Assembly (NCBI GenBank): GCA_029262115.1
Contig: JAJCZZ010000034.1
Location: 27,366-91,365 of the forward strand
Reading direction: 5' to 3'
From: Gemmatimonadota bacterium
GTDB taxonomy: Bacteria > Gemmatimonadota > Gemmatimonadetes > Longimicrobiales > Gaopeijiaceae
Length of the DNA stretch: 64,000 bases
Positions 55,612-64,000 of this stretch are shown here, in pieces (position 1 is the stretch's first letter; every line of letters begins with the position of its first letter). The translations under genes and the position numbers were made by a program. A model generated the notes under the pieces. That model was not told where the DNA came from. It worked only from the letters and a program-made list of their open reading frames with translations, and did not search any database.

Positions 55612-55760
55612 TCGAGAGCCGGATCGTCTCAGGAGCGTGAACATGCTCCGGCCCCACCCCACGATCAAGCCGCTGCACGCTCCGGGGCGCCTTGCGTGCC
55701 CTTCCGCGCCGACGGCACATTCGCCCCGCCCGCCCCACCGATCCCCGTCCGGCACCCACA

Positions 55761-56840
55761 GTGAAGATCTACGAGACCAACGCTCCCGACTGGGAGCAGG
55801 ATCTGGGCGACCTGAAGCTGCGGCTGATGGCGGCGCTGATCTTCATGGTCGTCATCACGATGGTGGGCACCCTCGGATTCCACCTCATCGATCCGAGCGC
55901 GGGGTGGGTTCGCTCCTTTTTCATGACGGCCATCACCCTGACCACGGTCGGGTACGGCCACGAGGTCCAGATCGATTCGAACGGGGCCATGATCTTCACG
56001 GCCGCATTGATCATCGCGGGCATGGGCGGGGTGCTCTACTTCGTGTCGACGGCCACCGCCTTCATTCTCGAAGGCCAACTGGGTCACGTTTTCAGGAGAC
56101 GCCGCATGGCGAAGGATCTCGCCGAACTGTCCGACCACCTGATCGTGTGCGGCTCCGGGCCGACGCCCTTCTATGCCGCCCAGGAGTTGGTGTCGGTGGG
56201 CCGCGCGGTCGTGTTGATCGTGCCCGACGCCGCAGCGGCGCGGGAGGTAGCGACCGAGCTACCCGGAGCCCACCTCGTAGTGGGAGATCCGGGAGACGAC
56301 GACGTTCTCCGCCTATCCGGGGTCGAGCGTGCGGCCGGGTTGGTCGCGTGCACCGAATCGGACCGGGAGAACCTGGTCATTTCGTTGTCCGCGCGGCACC
56401 TCAGCCCCACCCTCCGCATCGTCTCCCGAGTCCAGGACGTCGCGTCCACGGAAAAGGTACAGAAGGTCGGGGCGGACGCGGTGGTTTCTCCGGACTTCAT
56501 CGGCGGCCTGCGCATGGCGTCGGAGCTCATCCGGCCCACGGTTGTGACATTCCTCGACGTCATGCTGCGCGATCAGGACCTCAACCTCCGCATCGAGGAG
56601 GTGCTCGTGCCGAAGGGGTCGACGTCGGTGGGGCGCTCGCTCGCCGACCTCCGCCTGTCCGAGCTCGATGGTACCCTCCTGCTCGCCCTTCGAGAGCCGG
56701 ACGGCTCCTGGCGGTACAACCCTCCCGGGGACCACAGGGTGAGGGGGGGCTCGGTTCTGGTCATGATGGGGTCCCCGGACCACGCGCGGGCTCTAGCGGA
56801 ACATGTGGACGGACGGATGACGTCGAGCCCGGCCTGGTGA
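55761..56840 (+). CDS. potassium channel with RCK (TrkA-N/TrkA-C) domains
   Basis: 359-aa K+ channel. Two membrane helices (about 24-46 and 72-100) flank the pore with selectivity filter TLTTVGYGHE. Then a TrkA-N Rossmann domain (about 122-240, HLIVCGSGPTPFYAAQELV; GDPGDDDVLRLSGVERA) and a TrkA-C-like domain (about 270-345, VGRSLADLRLSELDGTLLLA) gate it by ligand. The dinucleotide motif GxGxx(F) lacks the full GxGxxG, so NAD binding may be altered. GTG at 55761 starts just before the first helix. Divergent from the selenoprotein-type gene. Confidence 0.93.
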   Translation: MKIYETNAPDWEQDLGDLKLRLMAALIFMVVITMVGTLGFHLIDPSAGWVRSFFMTAITLTTVGYGHEVQIDSNGAMIFTAALIIAGMGGVLYFVSTATAFILEGQLGHVFRRRRMAKDLAELSDHLIVCGSGPTPFYAAQELVSVGRAVVLIVPDAAAAREVATELPGAHLVVGDPGDDDVLRLSGVERAAGLVACTESDRENLVISLSARHLSPTLRIVSRVQDVASTEKVQKVGADAVVSPDFIGGLRMASELIRPTVVTFLDVMLRDQDLNLRIEEVLVPKGSTSVGRSLADLRLSELDGTLLLALREPDGSWRYNPPGDHRVRGGSVLVMMGSPDHARALAEHVDGRMTSSPAW

Positions 56841-56917
56841 GACGGGACGGCCACACACGAGGCTTTGACGGACCTCGCTCAACCAGTGATAATGGGCTGA
56901 ATCAAGAGCCCATCCCC

Positions 56918-56955
56918 CAGGTGAGGGAGTGATGCACAGGTGAGCGAGTGATGCA
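56918..56955 (+). repeat. 19-bp tandem duplication carrying the start region of a small gene
   Basis: CAGGTGAG(G/C)GAGTGATGCA occurs at 56918-56936 and 56937-56955. Each copy carries a G-rich ribosome-binding-like stretch and GTGATG. The second copy supplies the probable start (ATG 56951) of the Arg/Glu-rich small protein. The first copy gives an ATG at 56932 that is out of frame with it. Confidence 0.7.
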
Positions 56956-57187
56956 GCACCCTCGAACGCAGACGCGGCAGACCGAGTCCGACCGCAGAAG
57001 TGGCGCGGAGCGCCGGATCGAAGAGCGCCGTGAAGCCCGCCGGAGAAGCGCGGAGTCTGGCACCAAGCTCGGTGCCCAGAAGCGACGGTCCGACGAGGAG
57101 CGGCGTGAGAGCGAGCGTAGGGCGCGGGAACGCCGAGAAGAGGAGCGTCGATCGGTGTTCGATCGCCGGAGAATCATCATCGCTTGA
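56951..57187 (+). CDS. small Arg/Glu-rich coiled-coil protein
   Basis: 78 aa, more than half Arg or Glu: DRRSGAERRIEERREARRRS, KRRSDEERRESERRARERRE, ending SVFDRRRIIIA. It would form a single charged helix or coiled coil. I know no named family; similar short Arg/Glu-rich proteins occur in high-GC bacteria as hypotheticals. A G-rich stretch in a 19-bp duplication precedes the start. Convergent with the Ig-repeat lipoprotein gene, whose stop is 56 bp away. Confidence 0.5.
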   Translation: MQHPRTQTRQTESDRRSGAERRIEERREARRRSAESGTKLGAQKRRSDEERRESERRARERREEERRSVFDRRRIIIA

Positions 57188-57243
57188 AGGACGTTATCGC
57201 GGGCATCTCGGAGCCGCTGCGGTCGCCAGGGGCGCCGCCGAAC

Positions 57244-58656
57244 TCATCGCCCTCCGGGACTCCCTGAGGTCGAGGGCGCCGTAACCGTCACGCGGACCGA
57301 GTCCGCCGCGGTCGTGTCCCGCACCGCGCGAATCCACGTGGCGCCCTCGGCCACGCCCTTCACGAGCCCCGACGCATTCACTGTGGCAATGGCGGTAGAG
57401 TCGGAAGAGAACGTCGCGGTTCCGCCCGTCACTTCGGTGCCGCCGACGAAGAAGCGGAGCGTCACCTGGGCCGAGTCGCCGACCGCGAGGGTCACGGTGT
57501 CCGGAGCCGCCGCCAGTGAATCGATCGGAAGAGCCGTGACCGTTATGGCAACCGAGTCGGATGCCGTGCCGACGCGGGCCTTCACGAACGCCGTGCCGCC
57601 ACCCTTCGCGGTGGCCACACCCGTCCCGCTGACCGTCACCACCGAGGTATCCGTCGAGGTCCACACGAACGCCACCGAGCCGATGGGATTGGCGTTGGAG
57701 TCGAAGGCCGAGGCCGAGAAGGCGCGCGTGGCGCCCGGGATCAACGTGCCCGACGCACCCGTGACGACCACCGAATCGGCCACCTGCGACACGGAGATCT
57801 GGACGGTGCTCAGGAGGGAGTCCGCTCGAGCCTGGAGCTGAGTCGTACCGGTCTTCCGCCCGGTGATGAGGCCGTCGGCGGAGACCACCGCGATCGTGGT
57901 GTCGACCGTCGTGTACGTAGCGGTCGACTCCAGCAGGTCGCCGCGCGCGTCCCGGACCGTGCTGGACACGCGTGCCGTGTCGCCGAGCGCGGTGAGCGCA
58001 ATCGAGTTCGGGGTCACCGAAAGCGTCGACGGCCCCACCGACACGCGGATCCGCGCCGAGGCACCCGCCGCGTCCGAACGTGCCGTGACGGTGGCCACCC
58101 CCTGCCCGACCGACGTCACCGTGCCGGTCGACGAAACCCGCACGATGGACGTATCGGACGAGGTCCAGGTGACGGGGGCGGTGGACAGTGTCACACCGCC
58201 CCCGTCAACGACCGTGGCGCCCAGTTGCACGGTCGCTCCCAACTCCGTGATGAGGGCCGTGTCGGCCGTCAGCCGGACGACGGACGGCACCCGGAGCACC
58301 TGGACGTCGGCCGTGTCCGCGAGATTGAGGACACCCACGACGATGCGCGCCGAACCTTCCTGAATGGCCGTGACCACGCCGGACCCGTCCACGGTCGCGA
58401 CCTCGGGGTTCAGTGACATCCACGCCAGGCTCACGCCCGAGATCGAGTCACCGTCCACCGTGGCCAGACCGGCCCGGAACACACCCTGGGCACCAAGGAA
58501 TCCGAGGAACATGCTCGGCGGCGTGATTTCGATCGTCCCCAGGGCGCCGGACGGCTCGAGCGGAAGGCGTCCGATCCGTGTGTCGTCGGCCGTGCAGCCC
58601 GCCACGACGAGAGCGGCCAGGAGCGTCGAGCGCATATCGATCTTCGGATAGGTCAT
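57244..58656 (-). CDS. lipoprotein with tandem bacterial Ig-like (Big_2) domains
   Basis: 470-aa surface lipoprotein: lipobox VAGC (Cys21 from ATG 58656; ATG 58635 would also fit). Five or so Ig-like Big_2 repeats of about 80-85 residues each show the recurring pattern VTWTSSDTSIVRVSSTGTVT - SVGQGVATVTARS, then VVSADGLITGRKTGTTQLQA and so on. Thr/Ser/Val-rich and acidic. Such proteins act in adhesion or surface scaffolding; no catalytic domain is seen. Stands alone, divergent from the methyltransferase. Confidence 0.88.
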   Translation of the reverse strand: MTYPKIDMRSTLLAALVVAGCTADDTRIGRLPLEPSGALGTIEITPPSMFLGFLGAQGVFRAGLATVDGDSISGVSLAWMSLNPEVATVDGSGVVTAIQEGSARIVVGVLNLADTADVQVLRVPSVVRLTADTALITELGATVQLGATVVDGGGVTLSTAPVTWTSSDTSIVRVSSTGTVTSVGQGVATVTARSDAAGASARIRVSVGPSTLSVTPNSIALTALGDTARVSSTVRDARGDLLESTATYTTVDTTIAVVSADGLITGRKTGTTQLQARADSLLSTVQISVSQVADSVVVTGASGTLIPGATRAFSASAFDSNANPIGSVAFVWTSTDTSVVTVSGTGVATAKGGGTAFVKARVGTASDSVAITVTALPIDSLAAAPDTVTLAVGDSAQVTLRFFVGGTEVTGGTATFSSDSTAIATVNASGLVKGVAEGATWIRAVRDTTAADSVRVTVTAPSTSGSPGGR

Positions 58657-58798
58657 TCGAGTCGTCTGCCGGGAAAAGCCAGGGTGGGACGCGGATGGCG
58701 CTCGTTCGGCCGCCCGCCCGTATACTGAACGGTACTCAATGCACCGCGACCCCCGCCACCCGTTTCTCACGCCGCCTGTCTCCACCCTACGGACACCG

Positions 58799-59539
58799 AT
58801 GCCCGCCGCCGCCGATCACTTTTCGGAGCGAGCCGACCTGTACGCGCGGTTCCGCCCTCGCTATCCGAGCGAGGTGGACGATGCCATCAGATCGCTCGCA
58901 CCGAGGCGACGCCTGGTGTGGGAAGCGGCGTGCGGCTCGGGGCAACTCACCCGACGGCTTGCAGGGTCGTTCAACCGGGTCGTCGCCGGCGACCTGAGCC
59001 TGGATCAACTCCAGCGCGCCCCAAGGATCCGTGGAGTGGTGTACGTCCGGGAGGCTGCCGAGGCCTCCGCCCTGGCCTCGGGGTCGGCGGACGCCGCCGT
59101 GTCCGGGCAGTCCGCGCACTGGCTCGACCTGCCGCGCTTCTACGCGGAAGTGCGACGGATCGTTCGCCCCGGGGGGCTCGTGGGACTGGTCACGTACGGA
59201 ACGCCGGCCGCCACGGGATCCGTCGACGGGCTGATCCAGGCGTTTCACCGCAAGACGTTGGCCGCCCATTGGCCCGCGGCGCGGGTGCACGTCGATCAAC
59301 GCTATGTAGATCTCCCCTTCCCGTTCCGGCGCCTCACGGTGCCCGACATCGATATGGTCGAGGATTGGACGGCGTCCGACTTCCTGGGATACGCAGCGTC
59401 GTGGTCGGGCGTGCGGAATCTGCTGCGGGCGGGCGGCGCGGGCGTGTTTCAGTCGTTTGGTGAGGAGTTGCGTGCGGCCTGGGGAGACGGACTGAGGACG
59501 GTGCGCTGGCCGATCACGCTGCTCGCGGGCCTGGTCTGA
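58799..59539 (+). CDS. class I SAM-dependent methyltransferase
   Basis: 246-aa protein of the methyltransferase type 11 group (small-molecule or trans-aconitate-like). Motif I is LVWEAACGSGQLTRRLAG (39-56); GDLSLDQL follows as the acidic loop, and RIVRPGGLVGLVTYG is motif post-III. The early FSERADLYARFRPRYP is typical of this group. ATG at 58799 is the start supported by homology pattern. Its stop is followed at once by the 7-bp repeat array. Confidence 0.9.
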   Translation: MPAAADHFSERADLYARFRPRYPSEVDDAIRSLAPRRRLVWEAACGSGQLTRRLAGSFNRVVAGDLSLDQLQRAPRIRGVVYVREAAEASALASGSADAAVSGQSAHWLDLPRFYAEVRRIVRPGGLVGLVTYGTPAATGSVDGLIQAFHRKTLAAHWPAARVHVDQRYVDLPFPFRRLTVPDIDMVEDWTASDFLGYAASWSGVRNLLRAGGAGVFQSFGEELRAAWGDGLRTVRWPITLLAGLV

Positions 59540-59540
59540 G

Positions 59541-59653
59541 GCGGTCGGCGGTCGGCGGTCGGCGGTCGGCGGTCGGCGGTCGGCGGTCGGCGGTCGGCGG
59601 TCGGCGGTCGGCGGTCGGCGGTCGGCGGTCGGCGGTCGGCGGTCGGCGGTCGG
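59541..59653. repeat. 7-bp tandem repeat, about 16 copies of GCGGTCG
   Basis: A nearly perfect microsatellite of GCGGTCG units fills the space between the methyltransferase stop and the remaining part of an ArsR-type regulator gene. The unit length is not a multiple of three, so copy-number change would shift any frame passing through it. The copies show almost no divergence, suggesting recent expansion. Confidence 0.95.
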
Positions 59654-59925
59654 ACGAAGCTACCCCTTCCCAGTTGCCGAGCAAGTTCGACGTGTCCCTC
59701 AATCAGGTGTCGAAGCACCTGAAGATCCTCGAAGGTGCGGGACTCGTCCGCCGCCGCCGCGACGGGCGGGAGCACTTCCTGAGTGCGGACCTGGGGAGGG
59801 TGATGCGCGCGCACACCTGGATCGACGCCTACGCCGCGTTCTGGAGCGAGCGAGTCGATGCGCGGCCTTCACGCCTATCTCGACCAAACCACCCCATCCA
59901 AACGGAATCGGCGCCAGGTCTCGGC
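59654..59925 (+). pseudogene. ArsR-family regulator remnant, 5' end lost at the repeat array
   Basis: Residues FDVSLNQVSKHLKILEGAGL and VRRRRDGREHF are the DNA-recognition helix and wing of an ArsR/SmtB HTH. Homology starts right at the last repeat (DEATPSQLPSKF), so the first 30-35 residues are missing. At about 59862 the frame breaks: the expected tail (GLHAYLDQTTPS) continues in another frame after a 4-bp insertion. A TTG at 59674 could start a truncated product. The rest of the gap up to 60083 holds nothing else I recognise. Confidence 0.75.
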
Positions 59926-60083
59926 CTGATTTCCACGTCGAGGACCACCAGGTGGGGGGCTCCGGTCCCACATGAGAGCGACGGGAAGGAGCGAGAGTTG
60001 CGGTCAGGAGGCCAGCGCTGATATGCTGCCGTACTGAGTTTGGGATCGAACCGCTGGCTGCACCTCTGATCGGGAGGACAATC

Positions 60084-60605
60084 GTGCAGAGACTCTTGGT
60101 AGTGGCGTCAGTGCTTGTAGTAGTCATGCTTCCGCACAGCGACCTATCCGCTCAAGCGGAACGCGTCGTTCTTCTGGGCACGCTTTCGGAGGACGCGGCA
60201 CAGTTGCTCCGACGTGCCCCGCGACTCGATATCCCCGGAGCGTTGCAGCCAGGGGAGTTTCTCGACCAGGCGCGCATCCTTCAGGGCTTTCTCGGCGCCG
60301 GCGCCGCGCCACGGACCGAAGGGGAGGCGATTCAGTTCCTGTTGGAACTCGCCGCGACCAGGGGACCCGTCTTCGCCGAAGTCACCTCGTCACCACCAGG
60401 GCTGCCGGTGACGTACCGCATCGGCTACAAACCCGAGGCGTCGCCCACCGATCCCGGCACCACAACGGACAACCCACGCCTGCGCCTCGAAGTGCCTGCG
60501 TGGTACTGGTTCAGGTTGGTGCGGGACGGAGAAGTCGAAGAGAAGATGGTGGACTGCGTGAACGGCTGTAGAGTGCGGTTCATCACAGACCCGGGCGCGA
60601 GATGA
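60084..60605 (+). CDS. exported protein of unknown function
   Basis: 173 aa, GTG start 60084 preceded by GGGAGGA. Signal peptide about 1-24 (ends DLSAQ). The mature part has GEAIQFLLELAATRGPVFAE and a C-terminal segment WYWFRLVRDGEVEEKMVDCV with a Cys pair (VDCVNGCRV). No family recognised. Overlaps the following membrane protein gene by 4 bp (ATGA), so the two probably act together. Confidence 0.7.
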   Translation: MQRLLVVASVLVVVMLPHSDLSAQAERVVLLGTLSEDAAQLLRRAPRLDIPGALQPGEFLDQARILQGFLGAGAAPRTEGEAIQFLLELAATRGPVFAEVTSSPPGLPVTYRIGYKPEASPTDPGTTTDNPRLRLEVPAWYWFRLVRDGEVEEKMVDCVNGCRVRFITDPGAR

Positions 60606-61153
60606 GCGAGAGCCCCGCACTGCACGAAATGGCCTCACGGGTCGACCGGGCCGTAAATCTGGTGAGCGGCAGCGTTGCTGTGCTCTTGCCGCTCGTACTG
60701 CCCGACGAACTCGTGCCGGTCCAGCTCGAGTCGGTTCCCGCCGCCGCCGCACTTCTCGGGTTGATCGCGTTCATGCTGGGCAGTCACTTTGCCAGTGGCC
60801 TGGCGAGGATCAGGGGAATCGTCGTAGTCGGCACGGCCCTCAGCGCAATCGGCCTGTTGGTCCTGAACCTCTCCCTCGTGAAGGTCCTTCCCCAAGTCGG
60901 TGACCCGCCAACCGATCGGCGTGTTCTCGTCGGGCTCAAGGTGACTGAGCATGGGGATTCAATGTTCGCCCGGGTGGGAGCGAGTGAGGTCTCGCTGGAG
61001 CAGCAGCTAACACGTGTGGGCGGAGAAGTGAGTGTGCCGCTGGTGTATGGTCGCTCCTACACCGTTGCGAAGGTCCTGTATGCCGTCGCCATGATCCTCA
61101 CCTTCGTTGGCGTCTCGGCCTACCTCGCGTCTCCGGTTCCTTCGCCGGACTGA
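60602..61153 (+). CDS. three-helix membrane protein of unknown function
   Basis: 183 aa, with hydrophobic segments at about 48-64 and 74-95 and a C-terminal one at about 155-178. Between them is a soluble part (DRRVLVGLKVTEHGDSMFAR). No motif recognised. Coupled by ATGA overlap to the exported protein before it. Convergent with the alpha/beta hydrolase gene, 13 bp away. Confidence 0.65.
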   Translation: MSESPALHEMASRVDRAVNLVSGSVAVLLPLVLPDELVPVQLESVPAAAALLGLIAFMLGSHFASGLARIRGIVVVGTALSAIGLLVLNLSLVKVLPQVGDPPTDRRVLVGLKVTEHGDSMFARVGASEVSLEQQLTRVGGEVSVPLVYGRSYTVAKVLYAVAMILTFVGVSAYLASPVPSPD

Positions 61154-61166
61154 CCCCGATGGAGTA

Positions 61167-62840
<1,674 letters not shown>

Positions 62841-63346
62841 GCTCGTGTCACCTTGTGTGTGTGCCACGCGTGTGTGCCGCGCGTGTGGTTCTTCGACCGT
62901 TGGTGGCTGACGCGGCTGCGTCAAGGGTGGATACGCGCGGTGGCTCGGCGGGTTTCGGGCAACCCGCGGGGCGCGGGACCCCTCGCCGGTGATCGGTTCA
63001 TCCCGCACATCAGGGTGCCCCATCCGCCCCTTGACAGATTTCGGCGGGCGCGGCCGACCGTGTCCCGGACAGACCTGAGATTCCGTCCCTGCGGCCTTCT
63101 GGGCTTCTCTGCCCTCCGTGAGCGGCCGACTGGTCCATTTTCGGCCTCCGAGCCCGCGTTCAGGCCGCACCGGGCGCCTCCGGACGTCCCAGAACCCCCT
63201 GTTCGGGGGTATCCATTTAACCGGACCTATCGGGATTGAGCGTTCTCCAGGGGCGGTTGGCGGGGGGTCGCTCAAGGCTTGGTGGGCGGACGCATCGGCC
63301 AGCGGCGCCATCCGACACCGGCCGATACCTTTCGGGTCCCGCGTCG
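62841..63346. other. 506-bp intergenic region without recognisable gene
   Basis: Lies between two diverging genes. An open minus-strand frame crosses it in phase with the hydrolase, but its composition (Pro/Arg-rich, no motif) does not look coding. I searched for the N-terminal part expected of a DUF222 protein and did not find it in any frame. No tRNA, terminator or repeat noted. Confidence 0.5.
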
Positions 63347-64000
63347 ATGGCCCGAGGCCGGCTCTCGTTCTCGCAGGTGCGCGCGCTGACGCGTGTGGCC
63401 ACGCCCGAGAGCGAGTCCGACCTCCTGGAGCTCGCGCGCGGATGCACGACCGCCCAGCTCGAGAGGGTCGTGCGGGCCTGGAAGCGCGGGAGCCGCACGG
63501 ACGAAGCGGCGCTCGAGCGTGACCGCCACGAGTCCCGGACGCTGGCCATCTTCCCCGACGATGACGGCATGTACGTGGTGAAGGGTCGACTCGATCCCGA
63601 GGTGGGCGCGCTGCTGATGCGTGCCGTCGAGGCCGCGAGCGACGCGCTCTTTCGGGAGCGAGGGGTGGCCGCCTGCGGGAACGCCTCGTCCGGAGGCGAG
63701 AACCCCGGGTCCGGACACCCTGACGACATCAGCCGGCGCGCAGCCGCCCAACGCCGTGCAGACGCGCTGGGGCTGTTGGCGGAGCGGGCCATAGCGGTCG
63801 GCTTCGGCGTTGAGGACCGCTCGAGCGGCGAGGACCGCTCAGGCCGGGAAGACCACTCAGGCAGTGAAGACCACTCAGGCAGCGACGACCGCTCAGGCGG
63901 GGAGGAGGACCGCCTCGGTGAAGACCGCTCAGGCGGCGGCTCTGCCCACGCGACCGAGGCCCCCATCAGCGGCACCCGCGCCGCGCGCTACCAGGTCGTG
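63347..64000 (+). CDS. DUF222 (13E12-type) protein, 5'-short and cut by right edge
   Basis: 218 codons seen to the window end. The start, MARGRLSFSQVRALTRVATP, is the middle of the DUF222 domain, followed by LLELARGCTTAQLERVVRAW and GRLDPEVGALLMRAVEAA, as in 13E12-repeat proteins that end in an HNH nuclease (beyond the edge). The first 70-100 residues usual for the family are absent, so the gene is either truncated or starts unusually late. Residues about 160-195 form a hydrophilic hexapeptide repeat (G-E-D-R-S-G). Mobile, multi-copy family in high-GC bacteria. Confidence 0.75.
   Translation, partial: MARGRLSFSQVRALTRVATPESESDLLELARGCTTAQLERVVRAWKRGSRTDEAALERDRHESRTLAIFPDDDGMYVVKGRLDPEVGALLMRAVEAASDALFRERGVAACGNASSGGENPGSGHPDDISRRAAAQRRADALGLLAERAIAVGFGVEDRSSGEDRSGREDHSGSEDHSGSDDRSGGEEDRLGEDRSGGGSAHATEAPISGTRAARYQVV
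63823..63937 (+). repeat. 18-bp tandem repeats coding G-x-(E/D)-D-(R/H)-S
   Basis: Five to six degenerate copies of GGCGAGGACCGCTCA-type units in the DUF222 frame, giving an acidic/basic hydrophilic linker. Frame is conserved; one unit has a GAG insertion and another a Ser-to-Leu change. Confidence 0.7.

Noticed and set aside
54976..55755. Two adjacent small genes or a pseudogene in place of one AhpD-like gene
   Set aside because: Both parts are in the same frame with no other lesion, and the stop is a UGA exactly at the active-site cysteine with a hairpin after it. Recoding explains this better than decay, though a sequencing error is still possible.
59541..59653. CRISPR-like array
   Set aside because: Units are 7 bp with no spacers; it is a simple microsatellite. 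No array of repeats with unique spacers was seen anywhere in the window.

Overview
The window reads as a high-GC chromosome from a Gram-negative, aerobic heterotroph. It has a TonB-dependent receptor, lipoproteins, an outer-membrane barrel, a LolD/FtsX-type exporter, Tat and Sec signal peptides, Rho and an ECF sigma factor. Two paralogous secreted VPS10/sortilin-type propeller proteins, an M56-TonB fusion, ergothioneine genes and a histidine-degradation set point to something like Gemmatimonadota. That placement is inference from gene content. I see no rRNA, tRNA, IS element, prophage or CRISPR array.

Layout. 1-5.1 kb: edge-truncated TonB receptor and a large secreted VPS10-like protein. 5.3-6.3 kb: threonine/serine dehydratase. 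6.3-6.9 kb: repeat-filled intergenic region, one array apparently seeded from the end of egtB. 6.9-9.2 kb: egtD-egtB (ergothioneine). 9.3-13.1 kb: pyridine nucleotide-disulfide oxidoreductase, then an osmoprotectant ABC importer whose binding protein and permease are fused. 13.2-19.2 kb: MscS/YbdG channel, serine hydrolase, YkvI-like transporter, creatininase-family hydrolase and dicarboxylate/amino-acid symporter. 19.5-20.8 kb: orphan Phd/YefM antitoxin with a likely operator, and a VirJ/AcvB-type lipoprotein. 20.7-29.5 kb: a tightly packed minus-strand operon (VPS10-like protein, M55 D-aminopeptidase, proline dehydrogenase, MFS transporter, MprF). 29.7-34 kb: M56-TonB sensor, a GGDEF-REC-HD-GYP protein and a small barrel protein. 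34-39.5 kb: aminotransferase, secreted c-type haem protein, zinc-ribbon membrane protein, and a sigma/anti-sigma/PDZ operon. 39.6-47 kb: ABC exporter, GDSL esterase, SRPBCC protein, Rho and a Tat-exported PLP enzyme. 47-48.9 kb: a repetitive Tyr/Trp/Gly then Arg-Pro-Ser protein behind an AT-rich leader. 48.9-55.6 kb: hutI, hutF, hutU, hutH plus an AhpD-like gene. 55.7-64 kb: K+ channel, Ig-repeat lipoprotein, methyltransferase, a 7-bp repeat array abutting a decayed ArsR gene, an alpha/beta hydrolase with repeats in its leader, and an edge-truncated DUF222 gene.

The most interesting signal is the AhpD-like gene at 54976-55611. An in-frame UGA falls exactly where the second redox cysteine of the CxxC motif belongs. 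Eleven bases downstream there is a 6-bp hairpin whose loop displays GGU. This is what a bacterial selenocysteine codon with a SECIS element looks like, and the gene heads the hutUH operon.

How genes work together: HutH-HutU-HutI-HutF take histidine to N-formylglutamate (the HutG deformylase is not in the window), while EgtD diverts histidine to hercynine for EgtB. MprF would make lysyl- or alanyl-phosphatidylglycerol, and the convergent AcvB/VirJ-type lipoprotein is a candidate hydrolase of the same lipid.
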